Assembly (NCBI RefSeq): GCF_020179475.1
Contig: NZ_JAILXZ010000002.1
Span: forward strand, 620,001-684,000
Length of the DNA stretch: 64,000 nucleotides
From: Novosphingobium huizhouense
GTDB lineage: Bacteria > Pseudomonadota > Alphaproteobacteria > Sphingomonadales > Sphingomonadaceae
Direction: 5' to 3'
The notes beneath the pieces were generated by a model. The model had not been told where the DNA came from. It saw nothing but the letters and a program-made list of their open reading frames with translations, and did not search any database. A program made the translations under genes and the position numbers. Of this stretch, positions 55,116 through 64,000 are shown piece after piece. How positions within the stretch are numbered: the stretch's first letter is position 1; the number at the start of each line of letters is the position of its first letter.

Positions 55116-55739
55116 TCAGTTCTTCGCGCTTGCCGCCGGGGCCACTGCCGCGGGCGCGGCGACACTTTCCGCCGCCGGAACGGCCGCGGCCTTGTCGACC
55201 AGCGACCCCGTGACGAGTCGGGGCGCATCGCCCGGGACCGTGAAGTGGAGCGGTTCGACCGTGTGCGCGCGCAACTGTTCGCCGTTGACGATCGTTGCCG
55301 AACGGCCGGTGACGAACGCCGAGAACACCCCCACGGCGACAGCGGCGCCAACGGTCGCGCCGGTATTGCCCTCACCCTCCTGGCGGTAGGATCCGGTCAA
55401 GGGGATGCGGCGCCCGGCGAAATCGAGGTAATCGAACGACACTTCCATCTTGCCCGACTTGCCGAACGCCCCCTTGTTGGTGAGGAACGTCACCGTCCCT
55501 TCGCCCGAGGTGCCCTTGGGAATGAGGACATAGCCGTCCTGCATCACGTCGAACATCGTCGAAAGACGGAACTTCGCGCCCTCCTTCAGCTTCTTGCCCT
55601 TGGAGGTCAGCGTGTCGTTGGGCGTGACCACCACTTCCGCATTGGGCGCAAGCACGACTTCGCGCAGCGTGGCCTGCGGATCTTGCGCAAAAGCAGCCGA
55701 CGGCAGAACAGCAAGCGCCAGCGCAACAAAATACTTCAT
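55116..55739 (-). CDS. Hypothetical exported protein with glycine-zipper segment
   Basis: A 207-residue protein with signal peptide MKYFVALALAVLPSAAFA-QD. The mature part is strand-rich (EVVLAPNAEVVVTPNDTLTSKGKKL, DGYVLIPKGTSGEGTVTFLTNKGAFGKSG). A glycine-zipper-like hydrophobic stretch, NTGATVGAAVAVGVFSAFVTG, could insert in the outer membrane. The C terminus is Ala/Pro-rich. The ribosome site AAAAGGGGGG is strong. It lies 139 nt downstream of the CHAT gene on the same strand, so it might be co-transcribed. An AT-rich palindrome TTCCTTTTAAAGGAA (55827-55841) in the gap suggests a separate promoter. Function unknown. Confidence 0.75.
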   Translation of the reverse strand: MKYFVALALAVLPSAAFAQDPQATLREVVLAPNAEVVVTPNDTLTSKGKKLKEGAKFRLSTMFDVMQDGYVLIPKGTSGEGTVTFLTNKGAFGKSGKMEVSFDYLDFAGRRIPLTGSYRQEGEGNTGATVGAAVAVGVFSAFVTGRSATIVNGEQLRAHTVEPLHFTVPGDAPRLVTGSLVDKAAAVPAAESVAAPAAVAPAASAKN

Positions 55740-55878
55740 AAAGAACCCCCCTTTTCGATCCGAATTCTCGAATCGTGCGACCTCAGTGTCACGGGGGGCT
55801 TGCCATGTCTATCAGCGGGTAGATAATTCCTTTTAAAGGAAAAATCGGCCTCCGAACGCTCGCAAGCTTTTTCTCCTG

Positions 55879-58800
55879 TCAGCGCGACGCCTGGGTGGGC
55901 GAAGGCTGTGCGCCTTGAAGCAGCGGCTTCGCGCCGTCGCCCAGAATGATGAACGCGGCCCAGTAGAACGGGTGCGAGGTGTTGGCATCGTCCATCAGCT
56001 TGCCCTGCGCTTCCTCGAGCGCCTGCGCCAACGGTTCGCCCGGCCTTGCACCGACGACACCGCCGATCAGGCGCTTGGTCGCGTCGAAGTCGTCGGGCAC
56101 GGGCCAATGGCTGGCGATCACCGAGCGCGCGCCCGCGCCGACGAAGGCGCGGACCAGGCCATCGAGCGCATAGTTGCCGCCGGTGGTGACGCCCGCCTCC
56201 CGGCTGGCCGCCACGGTCGCCATGCCGGCGGTGTCGCAGGCCGACAGGATGACGAGGTCGGCATCGAGCTTGAGGTCGAATATCTCGCGGAAGCTGAGCA
56301 AGCCATCCGAGCCCTGGTCGCCGAAGCTGGTGACCAGCGCGGGCCGCGCCGGGCAATCGGCGCGCGGCGCGGTGACGAGGCCGTGCGTCGCGAAGTGCAG
56401 CACCCGGTACTGGTCGAGCGTCTTGTCCGAGAGCAGCGCCGAATCGCTGAACGTGGCGTCGGTGCGCACGTCGCTCGCTCCGCCGATCGTCTGGCGCGCG
56501 AAGACCAGTTCGTCGGCCGCGATCGGACGTTGCCAGGTGACCAGCGGCCAGTCGCACTCGTCCGCCACGGCCGCGACCGGACGGAATGCCGGGACCGCAT
56601 TGTGGCCGAGCCCGAGGTAGGGCCGCGGCGCGTGCGAAGGCGAGAGCTTGCGCAAATCGAGGAAACCGCGCGGGGAAACCGCGATCGAAATTTCGCGACC
56701 GCGCGCCAGCCAGGCGATGCCGGTGAAGTCGAAGGCATCGGCATCGGACGACCTGGTGCGCTTCTTGTAGGCGGCGATGCCCTTGTCGTCGGTGACCAGC
56801 ACCGAGGGCGGCAATTGCAGCATCGCGGCGTCGGGTTCGAACACGAGGTGCTTCACCGCCGGCAACTGCGCGTCGATCGCCCCGAACAGCGTGCGATAGA
56901 GCGCGCGCGAGCGGTCGAGGTCGAACGGATAGTTCACCTGCTTGCCGTTCTCGACCTTGACGATCGAATCGCGGATCGCCTGAACCTCGTCGGCAAGCTT
57001 GTTGCGGTCGAGGTCGAGGCGGAAGGTCTGCGCGCCATCGGGCTTCGCGAACAGCGCGTAGAGGCTGTCGCCCGCCGCGATCAGCTTGTAGTAGGCCTCG
57101 CCCGGGCGCAGCGCCTGCTGCAATTCGCCCAGCGTGACCCGCTGCGGGGCGAGCACGTTGTAGCGCGGATAGGCGGCAAGCTTGCTGACCAGTTCGGTCT
57201 GGTCGCGCTGGAGCGACGCCAGCGTCTCCCGTGCCGCGGACAGGGCGGTTTGTTCCTGCGGGGTCGGCGCGGGCAAGGCGGCCAGCCGCGTCACCTCGGC
57301 ATCGGTGCGCGCGATGTCGCGGCTGCGGGTCACCGACAGGCGAAACAGCGCGGCGGCATCGTCGTTGCCTTCGGACAGTTCGCGCGCCAGCACCGCCTGG
57401 GTCTGCGCGACGCCGGGGCGCTGGAGGACTTGCGCAGCGGTGAACATCGCGGCGGCGCTGGCCGCATCGCCGTCACGGGCCAGCAGGCCGAAGTAGGGCG
57501 AGAGCATCTCGCGCAGGATCGTCCCGCTGTCGCTGACCAGCGCGCTCTGCTCGATCACGCTGGCGTAGAGCGCCTTGGCCCCCGCGGCATCGCCGCTGCG
57601 GCCAAGGAACGCCGCCTTGCGCGCCTGCGCCGCGAGCAGCGCGGGCGATTGCGGGAACGCTGCGGCAAGCGTGGCGATGGCGCGATCGAAGTCGACCCCG
57701 GCTTCGCCCTTGCGGCCTTGCGCCTCGTTGAGCAGCGCCTGCTCGATCTGGATTTCCGAGCGCATCCACCCGGTCGAATCGACGCGCCCGCCGCGCACCG
57801 CGGCGAGCCGGCGATCGGCTTCGGCAAGCTTGGCGAGAGCTTCGGCATAGCGGCCCTTGAGCCGCTCGGCCGTGCCCGACAGCGCCACGCCCTGCGCATC
57901 GAGGATCTCGGCGCGTTCGGCCGGGGTGAGCCCCGGATCTGCGCCGCCCAGCCGCAGCAGGGTATCGTTCTCGCGGTTGATCTGCTCGGCGAGCGGCAGG
58001 TTGATTTCGCCCATCGCCAGCTTGTCGCGGTCGAAGGTGACGCTTACCGGCGGCACCGGCTTGGCGAGCTGCGCCAGCGCCGCATCGGGCTTCTTCTGGT
58101 TGAGCAGGTCGATCGCGCGGTAGTTGCGCAGCCGCCGCTGGGTCACTCCGTCGCCAGCGCCGAGCGTGGCCTGCGATTGCTCGAACAGGCGCTGCGCCGC
58201 GGCGAAGTTGCCGAGGTTCGACTGCTGCAGGCCCTGGTTTGCCAGCGCTTCGGAAAGGTCCTGCGGATCGGCGGCGCGGTCGCGGCTGGCGAGCGCTTCG
58301 AAGAACTCGGCGGATTCGGCGAAGCTGCCGCCATTGTTGCGCAGGTAGCCTTCATCGCGCGCGCCCGACTGGTCGAGTTGCCCCGCCTGGACGCGGGCGA
58401 AGGCGGCAGGGTCGGACACTTCGGTGCTGGCGACGCGGATCTCGCCCGGCACCGGGCGGTCGGTCGCGACGCTCGCCAGCGCGAGCCGCAGCGCCGGGTC
58501 GTAGCCGGCGAGCCCTTCGACGAAGTAGCTTACCCCGCCGCGCCTGACGAGGTAGCGGCGATAGTCGACCCGCGAGCGCGGGTCCTTGCAGGCAAGGCTT
58601 TGCACCGCCCCCAACCCGTCGAGCGTCGCCGCGCCCGGCTCGGCGCACTCAAGCGTGACGCCCGGCAGCGCGCTGGGTTCGGTTGCCGGCACGACGTCGC
58701 GCCGCACCGCGATCAGCGAGCCGACCGCGCCCGCCGCGTCGCGGCAGGTGAGCCGGTAGGAGCGATCGAACATGCCGCCGAGGCGCGCATCGACCGGAGC

Positions 58801-58941
58801 GTTCTGCGCGGTGCACATCACCCCCGACGAGCCGATGCGGAACGAGTTGCGGATCGACAGCGGCGGCGCCTTGGCCTCGGTGATCCCCGGCAGGGTGAGC
58901 GCGAGCGCGGCAAGGCTCGCCCCGATCAGTCGCGCGCGCAT
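55879..58941 (-). CDS. Exported TPR-CHAT domain protein
   Basis: A 1020-residue protein with signal peptide MRARLIGASLAALALTLPGITEA. The mature N-terminal region (about residues 30-180) contains several cysteines. A helical TPR-like region follows (about 200-560, e.g. LSEALANQGLQQSNLGNFAAAQRLFEQ). The C-terminal CHAT caspase-like domain (about 690-1005) has both catalytic residues: His853 in VLHFATHGLV and Cys902 in VILSACDTAGM, followed by FVGAGARSVIASHWPVPD. Such domains are cysteine proteases of the caspase/separase clan; most known prokaryotic ones are cytoplasmic, so export is notable. Its ATG overlaps the upstream exoprotein stop (TGATG), so the pair is translationally coupled. It may process or sense that exoprotein. 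Confidence 0.88.
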   Translation of the reverse strand: MRARLIGASLAALALTLPGITEAKAPPLSIRNSFRIGSSGVMCTAQNAPVDARLGGMFDRSYRLTCRDAAGAVGSLIAVRRDVVPATEPSALPGVTLECAEPGAATLDGLGAVQSLACKDPRSRVDYRRYLVRRGGVSYFVEGLAGYDPALRLALASVATDRPVPGEIRVASTEVSDPAAFARVQAGQLDQSGARDEGYLRNNGGSFAESAEFFEALASRDRAADPQDLSEALANQGLQQSNLGNFAAAQRLFEQSQATLGAGDGVTQRRLRNYRAIDLLNQKKPDAALAQLAKPVPPVSVTFDRDKLAMGEINLPLAEQINRENDTLLRLGGADPGLTPAERAEILDAQGVALSGTAERLKGRYAEALAKLAEADRRLAAVRGGRVDSTGWMRSEIQIEQALLNEAQGRKGEAGVDFDRAIATLAAAFPQSPALLAAQARKAAFLGRSGDAAGAKALYASVIEQSALVSDSGTILREMLSPYFGLLARDGDAASAAAMFTAAQVLQRPGVAQTQAVLARELSEGNDDAAALFRLSVTRSRDIARTDAEVTRLAALPAPTPQEQTALSAARETLASLQRDQTELVSKLAAYPRYNVLAPQRVTLGELQQALRPGEAYYKLIAAGDSLYALFAKPDGAQTFRLDLDRNKLADEVQAIRDSIVKVENGKQVNYPFDLDRSRALYRTLFGAIDAQLPAVKHLVFEPDAAMLQLPPSVLVTDDKGIAAYKKRTRSSDADAFDFTGIAWLARGREISIAVSPRGFLDLRKLSPSHAPRPYLGLGHNAVPAFRPVAAVADECDWPLVTWQRPIAADELVFARQTIGGASDVRTDATFSDSALLSDKTLDQYRVLHFATHGLVTAPRADCPARPALVTSFGDQGSDGLLSFREIFDLKLDADLVILSACDTAGMATVAASREAGVTTGGNYALDGLVRAFVGAGARSVIASHWPVPDDFDATKRLIGGVVGARPGEPLAQALEEAQGKLMDDANTSHPFYWAAFIILGDGAKPLLQGAQPSPTQASR

Positions 58942-61900
58942 CACTGTCCTCCCTCGGCGGTGTTCTCGTTGACCGGCGAGCCCATCAGCGCCGGGTTGCC
59001 GCTGCCCGCGACGGGTTCCTCGATGCGGCCGGGCGGGTTGAGCGGGCGCATGTCGATCAGCGGGGTGGGCGGGACGATCGGCGGCCCGGCCGCATCGTTC
59101 GCCGCGTCCTTCTGCTCATCCGAGGGCTGCTCGCCATCGGCATCGGGAGTGGGAGTGAACCCGGGCGTGTTGCCGAGATCGTTCTGGCCGAGGATCTCGA
59201 TCTGGTTGGAGATCGTCGGTCCCGCGATCTCGACGGGAATCTCCGGCTCCTCGACCGGCGTCGTCACCTTGCCGCAAGTGGTTGCGGCGATCAGGCAACC
59301 GTTGACCTGGCTGTCGGTGCCGAAGAACTGGATCTGGCTGTGGTTCTGGCCGAAGGCGGTGAAGGCATCCTTGCCGGCGAGGATCTTGCCGCTGCCGTCG
59401 AGGAAGCTGCCGCTGACGATCATCCGCACCGGGAAGGTGCCGAGCGGAACGATGCGGAAGCCGTCGGCGGCGGTGACGAAGCCCGCGGGCGCATCGACGG
59501 TGCCGGTGTTCTGGACGTAGAAGCTGCGCCCCACGGTGAAGTCGAACCCGCCCGCGGCGAGCACCCCGTCGGGCCGCTGGACCGCCGTCGGGCGCGCCAG
59601 ATCGGCGACGAGACCGGTATAGGCGATGTCCTGCGCGAGCTTGTCGAGGATCGTCCCCTCGGCGACATGGATGCCCGCGGCGGTGATCCGCAGGGTGCCC
59701 GAGAGCGCCTGACCGCTGCCGGTGATCGCGAGCGAGCCGGTCGCAGCGTCCAGCTCGAAGCGGCCGGTGGCGAACTCGAGCGCGTTGGTGGCAAGGAAGC
59801 CCCGCGCGGCGACATTGCCGAGGATGCGGATGCCGCCCGAGATCTGCCCTGCGTCGTTGACCGTCTCGAACCGGACGCTGCCGTTGGGATCGTCGATCGT
59901 GCTCCCGGACTGCGGCCCGGTGATGGCGAGATTGCCGATGCGGATATCGGCAGCGCCCGCGCCATCGAGCGCGCGCACGGTGAGCGAGCCACTGCGGATC
60001 AGCGCCCATTCGGGTGCGCTGAGGTTCCACTCGGTGTAACCGAAGCCATCGCCCAGGGTGACGCCGTTCTGGCTCAACGAGCGCAGCAGGATCGTGCCGC
60101 TGGCGCCCGCATCGAGCCCGAGCGGCTCGCCGTCGAGCGAAGCGGTGTTGATCGCGATCGCGGTCGACGCGACGGTGATCGAAGGCGCCGCCCAGCGCGC
60201 GTTGACGAGCGCAAGACCGCCGCTGTCGACCATGATCGACTGGCTCGCGTCGATCTGGCCGAGCGTGGCGCCGCCGGCCGAGGCCGAGGCGAACCGTCCA
60301 CCCGAAGCTTGGGTGATCTGGATCGTTCCACCGGTGCGCACGGGCGACGGCGCCGAAGCCAGCGCGGCGACGTCGTAGGCGCCGGCCTCGACCGTGTTGA
60401 TGACCGTTGCCGATCCGCCGACCAGGATGCGCCCCTGTCCGGCGACGATCGCGCCGGTCTCGGGATCGATCTGCCCGGAGACAAGCTCGCTCGCCACCAC
60501 GTTGCCGCCGGCGAGCAGGGCCATGTCGCGCCCGATGACCTGGCCAAGCGACAGCCCGCCTTGCGCGACCAGCGCGATATCGGTCTTCGCCGCGACCAGC
60601 CCCGCCGTCAGATCCCCGAGCGAACGGACCTGGATGCCGTCCGCCTGGCTGAACAGGCTCGAGAACGTGGCGTTGCCCGCGACGTTGGCGGTCACCGGGC
60701 CGTAGGCGGTCACCGCCTGGAACCCGGCATTGCCGCCCGAGCGCAGCGTGATCGCCCCGTCGGCCGCGAACAGGCCGAGCCCGCCCAGCGCGCCGCCGGC
60801 ATCGAGGGTGATATCGCCGGTCGATGCCGTCACCGCGCCGAGCGTCGCGGTGGTCGCCGCGTTCGCGCTCACCCCGGCCTGCGCCAGGAGGTCGGCGGTG
60901 AGCAGCGAACCGCCCGAGCGCAGGTCGATCGCCCCCCCTGCGGTCAGCGCGCCCAGCTGGACCGCGCCCGCGGTGCTCTCGACGGTGACGTCGGTATCGG
61001 CGGTCATCGTGGCGGCGGTGATCGCCCCCGTGGCGAACAGGCCGATCGAGCCGATCGACGAGGCGAGGTCGGACAGCGACAGGCTGCCGCCCTGCGCGCG
61101 AATGGCGATGTCGTCCTGCGTGGCGATGGTCCCCGCCACGATGGCGCCGGGCGCCGTCAGGTCGAGCCCGCCGCCGGTTGCGGTTACCTGCCCGAGCTCG
61201 ATGCCGCCGCTGGTGGTTGTGATCGCAATCGCCCCGCCGGCCCGGACCGCGCCCGCCTGGACCCCGCCTACGGGTCCCGGCCCCGGGGGAACCGGGCCGA
61301 GAACCGATTCACGCGCGGTGCTGACATCGCCGCCGGCGGCAATCGTCAGATCGGCGCCCGCGGTGAGCCCACGCGTCAGCACGCCGCCGGTCGCGGTCAG
61401 CGAGAGCGCGCCGCCGCTGGTCACGCTGCCGAGCAGGAGCGGCCCCGCCGCGCCCACCGTCACCGTGCTCCCGGAAAGGTCTTCGGTGACGACCCGATCC
61501 GTGCGCGAGAGCACCGTGAGCGCCCCGCCCGCGGCGAGGGAACCGGTCGTGACCGTCCCATGCCCGTCGAGATCGATCGCGCCGCCGAGAGCTTCGACAT
61601 TGCCGAGGCCGATCGTGCCGGCCGTGCTGGTCGCCGAAACGCCGCCCGCCGCCTGGACCGCCGGGCTGGTCAGGGCGCCGCCCGGGATTGCGATGTCGCC
61701 CACCGCGCGCAAGATGATGTCGCCGCCGCTGGCGATGTCGACGAGGCTCAGCGTGCTCGCACTGTCGAGCGTCACCGCGCCCGTCGTCCGCACCGCGCCG
61801 AGCGCGATCGCACCGGTGGAGCTGGTTGCGGAGAAGCTGCCCTCGGCCTGGACCGCCGGGCTGGTCAGGGCGCCGCCCGGGATTGCGATGTCGCCCACCG

Positions 61901-64000
61901 CGCGCAGCGTGACGTCGCCGCCGCTGGCGATGTCGACGAGGCTCAGCGTGCTCGCGCTGTCGAGCGACACCGCGCCCGTCGTCCGCACCGAACCGAGCGC
62001 GATCGCGCCGGGCGAGGTGATGTCGAGCGAGGTTGCGGTGACATCGCCGCCGCTGATGCCGCCCGCAGCAGTGAACACCGCGGCGCCGGCATCGACCGCG
62101 CCACCCAGCGTAAGCGTCCCGGCGGAATCGAGCACCACCGCACCCGTCACGTCGAGCGACTGCAGCGAAAGCGTCTGCGCGGTTGCTGCGGTCAGCGATG
62201 CCGCCGCGATCATACCCGTCGCCCCGATCGCGCCGGTCGCACGGACCGTGCTTGCGGCGAACAGCGCATCGTAGTCGTAGGTCGAGCCGCGCGGCGAGCC
62301 GCCGGCCGCAGCCATCGCGTAATCGGCAATCAGCAGGCGCCCGGTCGCATCCGCTCCGGCGAGGGAAATGTCCCCCCCGGCAAGCAGCGCCCCGTCAACC
62401 GCGTTGACCTGGCCGAGGTCGAGCGTACCGGCGGTGAACAGCCGGGTCGCGCGGGCATCGAGGTTGCCGAGCGTGATCGAGGTGTCGCTCAGCACTGCAA
62501 GCTCGCGCGTCGAACCGGCGCTGCCCGAGGACGCAACGTGGACGTCCTGGCCGGTCAGCGTCCCCGCCGCGCTCAGCGATGCGCGGTCGACGGCATCGAC
62601 CGTGCCGCCGATGGCGAGCTGGCCGCCCGCGCTCACGGTAACGGCATTGCCCGCCGCGATGGCGCCGAGCGCCACGTCGCCGCTGCCGACCACCGAGACC
62701 AGCCCAGTGGCGCCGAGGTTGCCGAGGCTGATCGTGTCGCCCGCGCCGATCAGCAGATCGCCCGAGGCCGAAACGTCGAACAGCCGCACTGCGCCGCTGG
62801 CCGTGATGCTCGTGCCCGTGCCGGCCTTGAACGAGACGTCGCCGATGATGTCGCGGTCGCTGGTGACGGAAAGGTTGTTGGCCACCTCGATCAAGCCGGG
62901 CGCCGTCACGGTCAGGCCGGAAGACACCCAGTTGCCCGCGTGGATCTCGGCATGATCCGCCGTCAGCCGCCCGCTGTCGACCACCACGGTGAGGTCGCCC
63001 GGGGTATCGAACTGGAAGCCGGAGGCTACCGTAACCGTGCCGTTCTGCACGCTGATCGGCGCCGCGAAGTTGCCGGGCTGCACGGTGCCGCTCGCGTAGA
63101 ATTGCAGCGAGCGCGCAGACACGTCGCTGTTGCGCACGGTCAGCTCGACCGGTTCGCCGAGCGCGGTGGCGACGCCGTTGACCGTGCCGAAGCCCTGCGT
63201 CGCGGTGGCGGCGAAGGTCAGGTCCTGTGCATCGAGCGAACCGCGCTGCGCATCGAGCAGATAGCGGCTGGTCACCAGCAGGTGCGCGCCATCGGCGGTA
63301 TCCGCTCCGTTGGGGGAATCGGCCGGGACGCCGACGGTGGCGTCGCCGCCGTTGCCCTGGGTGCTGCCGAGGCCACCGCTGCCGCCCACCGCGCTTGCGT
63401 CGAAATAGCCTGCGCCGCTGAGCGAGACGTTCGCGCCGCGCACCAGCAGGGTCGCACCGCCGCCGACGCCATTGCCGCCATTGCCGCCCGCGCCGTCGCC
63501 AAGCCCGCCGATGCCGCCGCTGCCGCCATTTCCTGCGGCGCCGAGCGCATAGGCCGAAATCGTGCCGAACCGCGCGTAGCCCTGGTTGAGCGCACCGGTA
63601 TCGTTCCCGCTCTGCGTGCCGACCTGGATGGTGCCGCCCAGGCCGTCGCCGCCGCGCCCGCCCAGGCCCCCGGCCGTGCTGTCGTTGTCGCCGCCGTTGC
63701 CGCCGACACCGCCAGCGCCTTGCGCGCTGAGGACCGCGGTATCGATGATCAGCGCGCCGTTCCCGGCGCTGCCGAGCACCGCGACGCTGCCGCCGAGCCC
63801 GTCGCCGCCGCGCCCGCCGATGCCGTCGACGCCCGTGCCGTTGCGCGCGGTGCCGCCGGTGCCGCCGAAGCTCTGCGCCAGCACGGTTGCCGATCCGATC
63901 GTGATCTTGGCGCTGCCGGCGAGATCGCTCTGCGACGAGATGATCGCCGCCCCGGCGGTGGCGCTTCCGCCCACGCCGCCGTCGCGCCCCGCACCGCCCA
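58941..64000 (-). CDS. Giant filamentous-haemagglutinin-like exoprotein (partial, N terminus beyond window)
   Basis: The frame is open to the window edge, giving at least 1686 residues; the true start is to the right. The visible part nearest the N terminus is extremely Gly-rich (GGVGGNGGDNDSTAGGLGGRGG-type). The rest is a long series of beta-strand turns (ITLDSAST, VTLRAVGDIAI, SLQSLDVTGAV), consistent with a right-handed beta-helix of the TpsA/FHA kind. A C-terminal block has a Cys pair (NGCLIAATTCG) and ends in a Pro-rich tail, IDMRPLNPPG...ENTAEGGQ. No autotransporter beta-barrel is present, so two-partner secretion is likely, with the TpsB gene outside the window. Two 65-residue repeats are almost identical. 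Confidence 0.85.
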   Translation of the reverse strand, partial: GGAGRDGGVGGSATAGAAIISSQSDLAGSAKITIGSATVLAQSFGGTGGTARNGTGVDGIGGRGGDGLGGSVAVLGSAGNGALIIDTAVLSAQGAGGVGGNGGDNDSTAGGLGGRGGDGLGGTIQVGTQSGNDTGALNQGYARFGTISAYALGAAGNGGSGGIGGLGDGAGGNGGNGVGGGATLLVRGANVSLSGAGYFDASAVGGSGGLGSTQGNGGDATVGVPADSPNGADTADGAHLLVTSRYLLDAQRGSLDAQDLTFAATATQGFGTVNGVATALGEPVELTVRNSDVSARSLQFYASGTVQPGNFAAPISVQNGTVTVASGFQFDTPGDLTVVVDSGRLTADHAEIHAGNWVSSGLTVTAPGLIEVANNLSVTSDRDIIGDVSFKAGTGTSITASGAVRLFDVSASGDLLIGAGDTISLGNLGATGLVSVVGSGDVALGAIAAGNAVTVSAGGQLAIGGTVDAVDRASLSAAGTLTGQDVHVASSGSAGSTRELAVLSDTSITLGNLDARATRLFTAGTLDLGQVNAVDGALLAGGDISLAGADATGRLLIADYAMAAAGGSPRGSTYDYDALFAASTVRATGAIGATGMIAAASLTAATAQTLSLQSLDVTGAVVLDSAGTLTLGGAVDAGAAVFTAAGGISGGDVTATSLDITSPGAIALGSVRTTGAVSLDSASTLSLVDIASGGDVTLRAVGDIAIPGGALTSPAVQAEGSFSATSSTGAIALGAVRTTGAVTLDSASTLSLVDIASGGDIILRAVGDIAIPGGALTSPAVQAAGGVSATSTAGTIGLGNVEALGGAIDLDGHGTVTTGSLAAGGALTVLSRTDRVVTEDLSGSTVTVGAAGPLLLGSVTSGGALSLTATGGVLTRGLTAGADLTIAAGGDVSTARESVLGPVPPGPGPVGGVQAGAVRAGGAIAITTTSGGIELGQVTATGGGLDLTAPGAIVAGTIATQDDIAIRAQGGSLSLSDLASSIGSIGLFATGAITAATMTADTDVTVESTAGAVQLGALTAGGAIDLRSGGSLLTADLLAQAGVSANAATTATLGAVTASTGDITLDAGGALGGLGLFAADGAITLRSGGNAGFQAVTAYGPVTANVAGNATFSSLFSQADGIQVRSLGDLTAGLVAAKTDIALVAQGGLSLGQVIGRDMALLAGGNVVASELVSGQIDPETGAIVAGQGRILVGGSATVINTVEAGAYDVAALASAPSPVRTGGTIQITQASGGRFASASAGGATLGQIDASQSIMVDSGGLALVNARWAAPSITVASTAIAINTASLDGEPLGLDAGASGTILLRSLSQNGVTLGDGFGYTEWNLSAPEWALIRSGSLTVRALDGAGAADIRIGNLAITGPQSGSTIDDPNGSVRFETVNDAGQISGGIRILGNVAARGFLATNALEFATGRFELDAATGSLAITGSGQALSGTLRITAAGIHVAEGTILDKLAQDIAYTGLVADLARPTAVQRPDGVLAAGGFDFTVGRSFYVQNTGTVDAPAGFVTAADGFRIVPLGTFPVRMIVSGSFLDGSGKILAGKDAFTAFGQNHSQIQFFGTDSQVNGCLIAATTCGKVTTPVEEPEIPVEIAGPTISNQIEILGQNDLGNTPGFTPTPDADGEQPSDEQKDAANDAAGPPIVPPTPLIDMRPLNPPGRIEEPVAGSGNPALMGSPVNENTAEGGQ
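61651..62040 (-). repeat. Two near-identical 195-bp tandem repeats in the exoprotein gene
   Basis: Copies at about 61651-61845 and 61846-62040 start at the same motif GCCTGGACCGCCGGGCTGG and differ at only a few positions until close to the end of the second copy. Each encodes 65 residues containing LDSASTLSLVDIASGGD and IAIPGGALTSPAVQA. The exact 65-codon period keeps the beta-helix register and indicates a recent duplication. Confidence 0.85.

Noticed and set aside
55915-59520. 1201-codon open frame on the plus strand opposite the CHAT and exoprotein genes
   Set aside because: It is a shadow frame produced by high GC content: Arg/Gly/Ala/His-rich without domains, and antisense to two convincing genes.
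60730-62274. 514-codon Pro/Ser/Ala-rich frame antisense to the exoprotein
   Set aside because: Its repetitive composition simply mirrors the Gly/Ala/Val repeats of the opposite strand; no start signal or domain.

Overview
This window is a gene-dense, high-GC chromosomal segment of an alphaproteobacterium, most likely from the Sphingomonadales (Novosphingobium/Sphingomonas/Sphingobium type). The inference rests on gene order typical of that group: tkt-gap-pgk-fba-thiE, zapA-6S RNA-fau-DUF2842, recG-sdhE-mfd and radA-cvpA-(NifU-like)-MFS-alr-phaR-proS. A short palindromic repeat that I recall from sphingomonad genomes is also present. Nothing looks like a phage, plasmid, insertion sequence or CRISPR array; almost everything is core metabolism and housekeeping, with an accessory surface-protein locus at the right end.

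Left third (1-26 kb): an HI0933-type flavoprotein, a GST-like protein, dihydrolipoyl dehydrogenase (lpdA) and the pyruvate dehydrogenase E2 (pdhC), a universal stress protein, RNase R behind a secreted M28 peptidase, and a secreted M3 peptidase. Next come prolyl-tRNA synthetase, the PHA regulator phaR (with a palindrome over its promoter), alanine racemase, an MHS-type transporter, a NifU-like scaffold protein, cvpA and radA. After a 14-bp tandem repeat block and tRNA-Leu follow an inositol monophosphatase, EF-P, an OPT transporter, an M23 peptidase overlapping an L,D-transpeptidase, and thiE.

Middle (27-41 kb): a minus-strand central carbon cluster reads tkt, gapA, a MOSC protein, pgk, fba. 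Divergent from it lie a small coiled-coil protein, zapA, a candidate 6S RNA, fau and a DUF2842 protein. Two identical tRNA-Asp genes, each with its own terminator, share one promoter. The branched-chain 2-oxoacid dehydrogenase operon (E1alpha, E1beta, E2) has a near-consensus promoter, but E1alpha is cut by an in-frame amber codon, and the E2 linker carries the two arms of an inverted repeat translated in frame. thyA lies upstream of this operon.

Right third (41-64 kb): a membrane chemoreceptor, tRNA-Pro, a hemerythrin-domain protein, an FkbM methyltransferase, recG, sdhE, mfd, an EAL-domain protein, NAD kinase, tRNA-Asn, a globin-coupled chemoreceptor and a secreted glycine-zipper protein. 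The window ends in a translationally coupled pair: the 3' part of a giant Gly-rich filamentous-haemagglutinin-like exoprotein (cut by the window edge), followed with a 1-nt overlap by a TPR-CHAT protein with a signal peptide. This CHAT/exoprotein pair is the best candidate for a poorly described system here.
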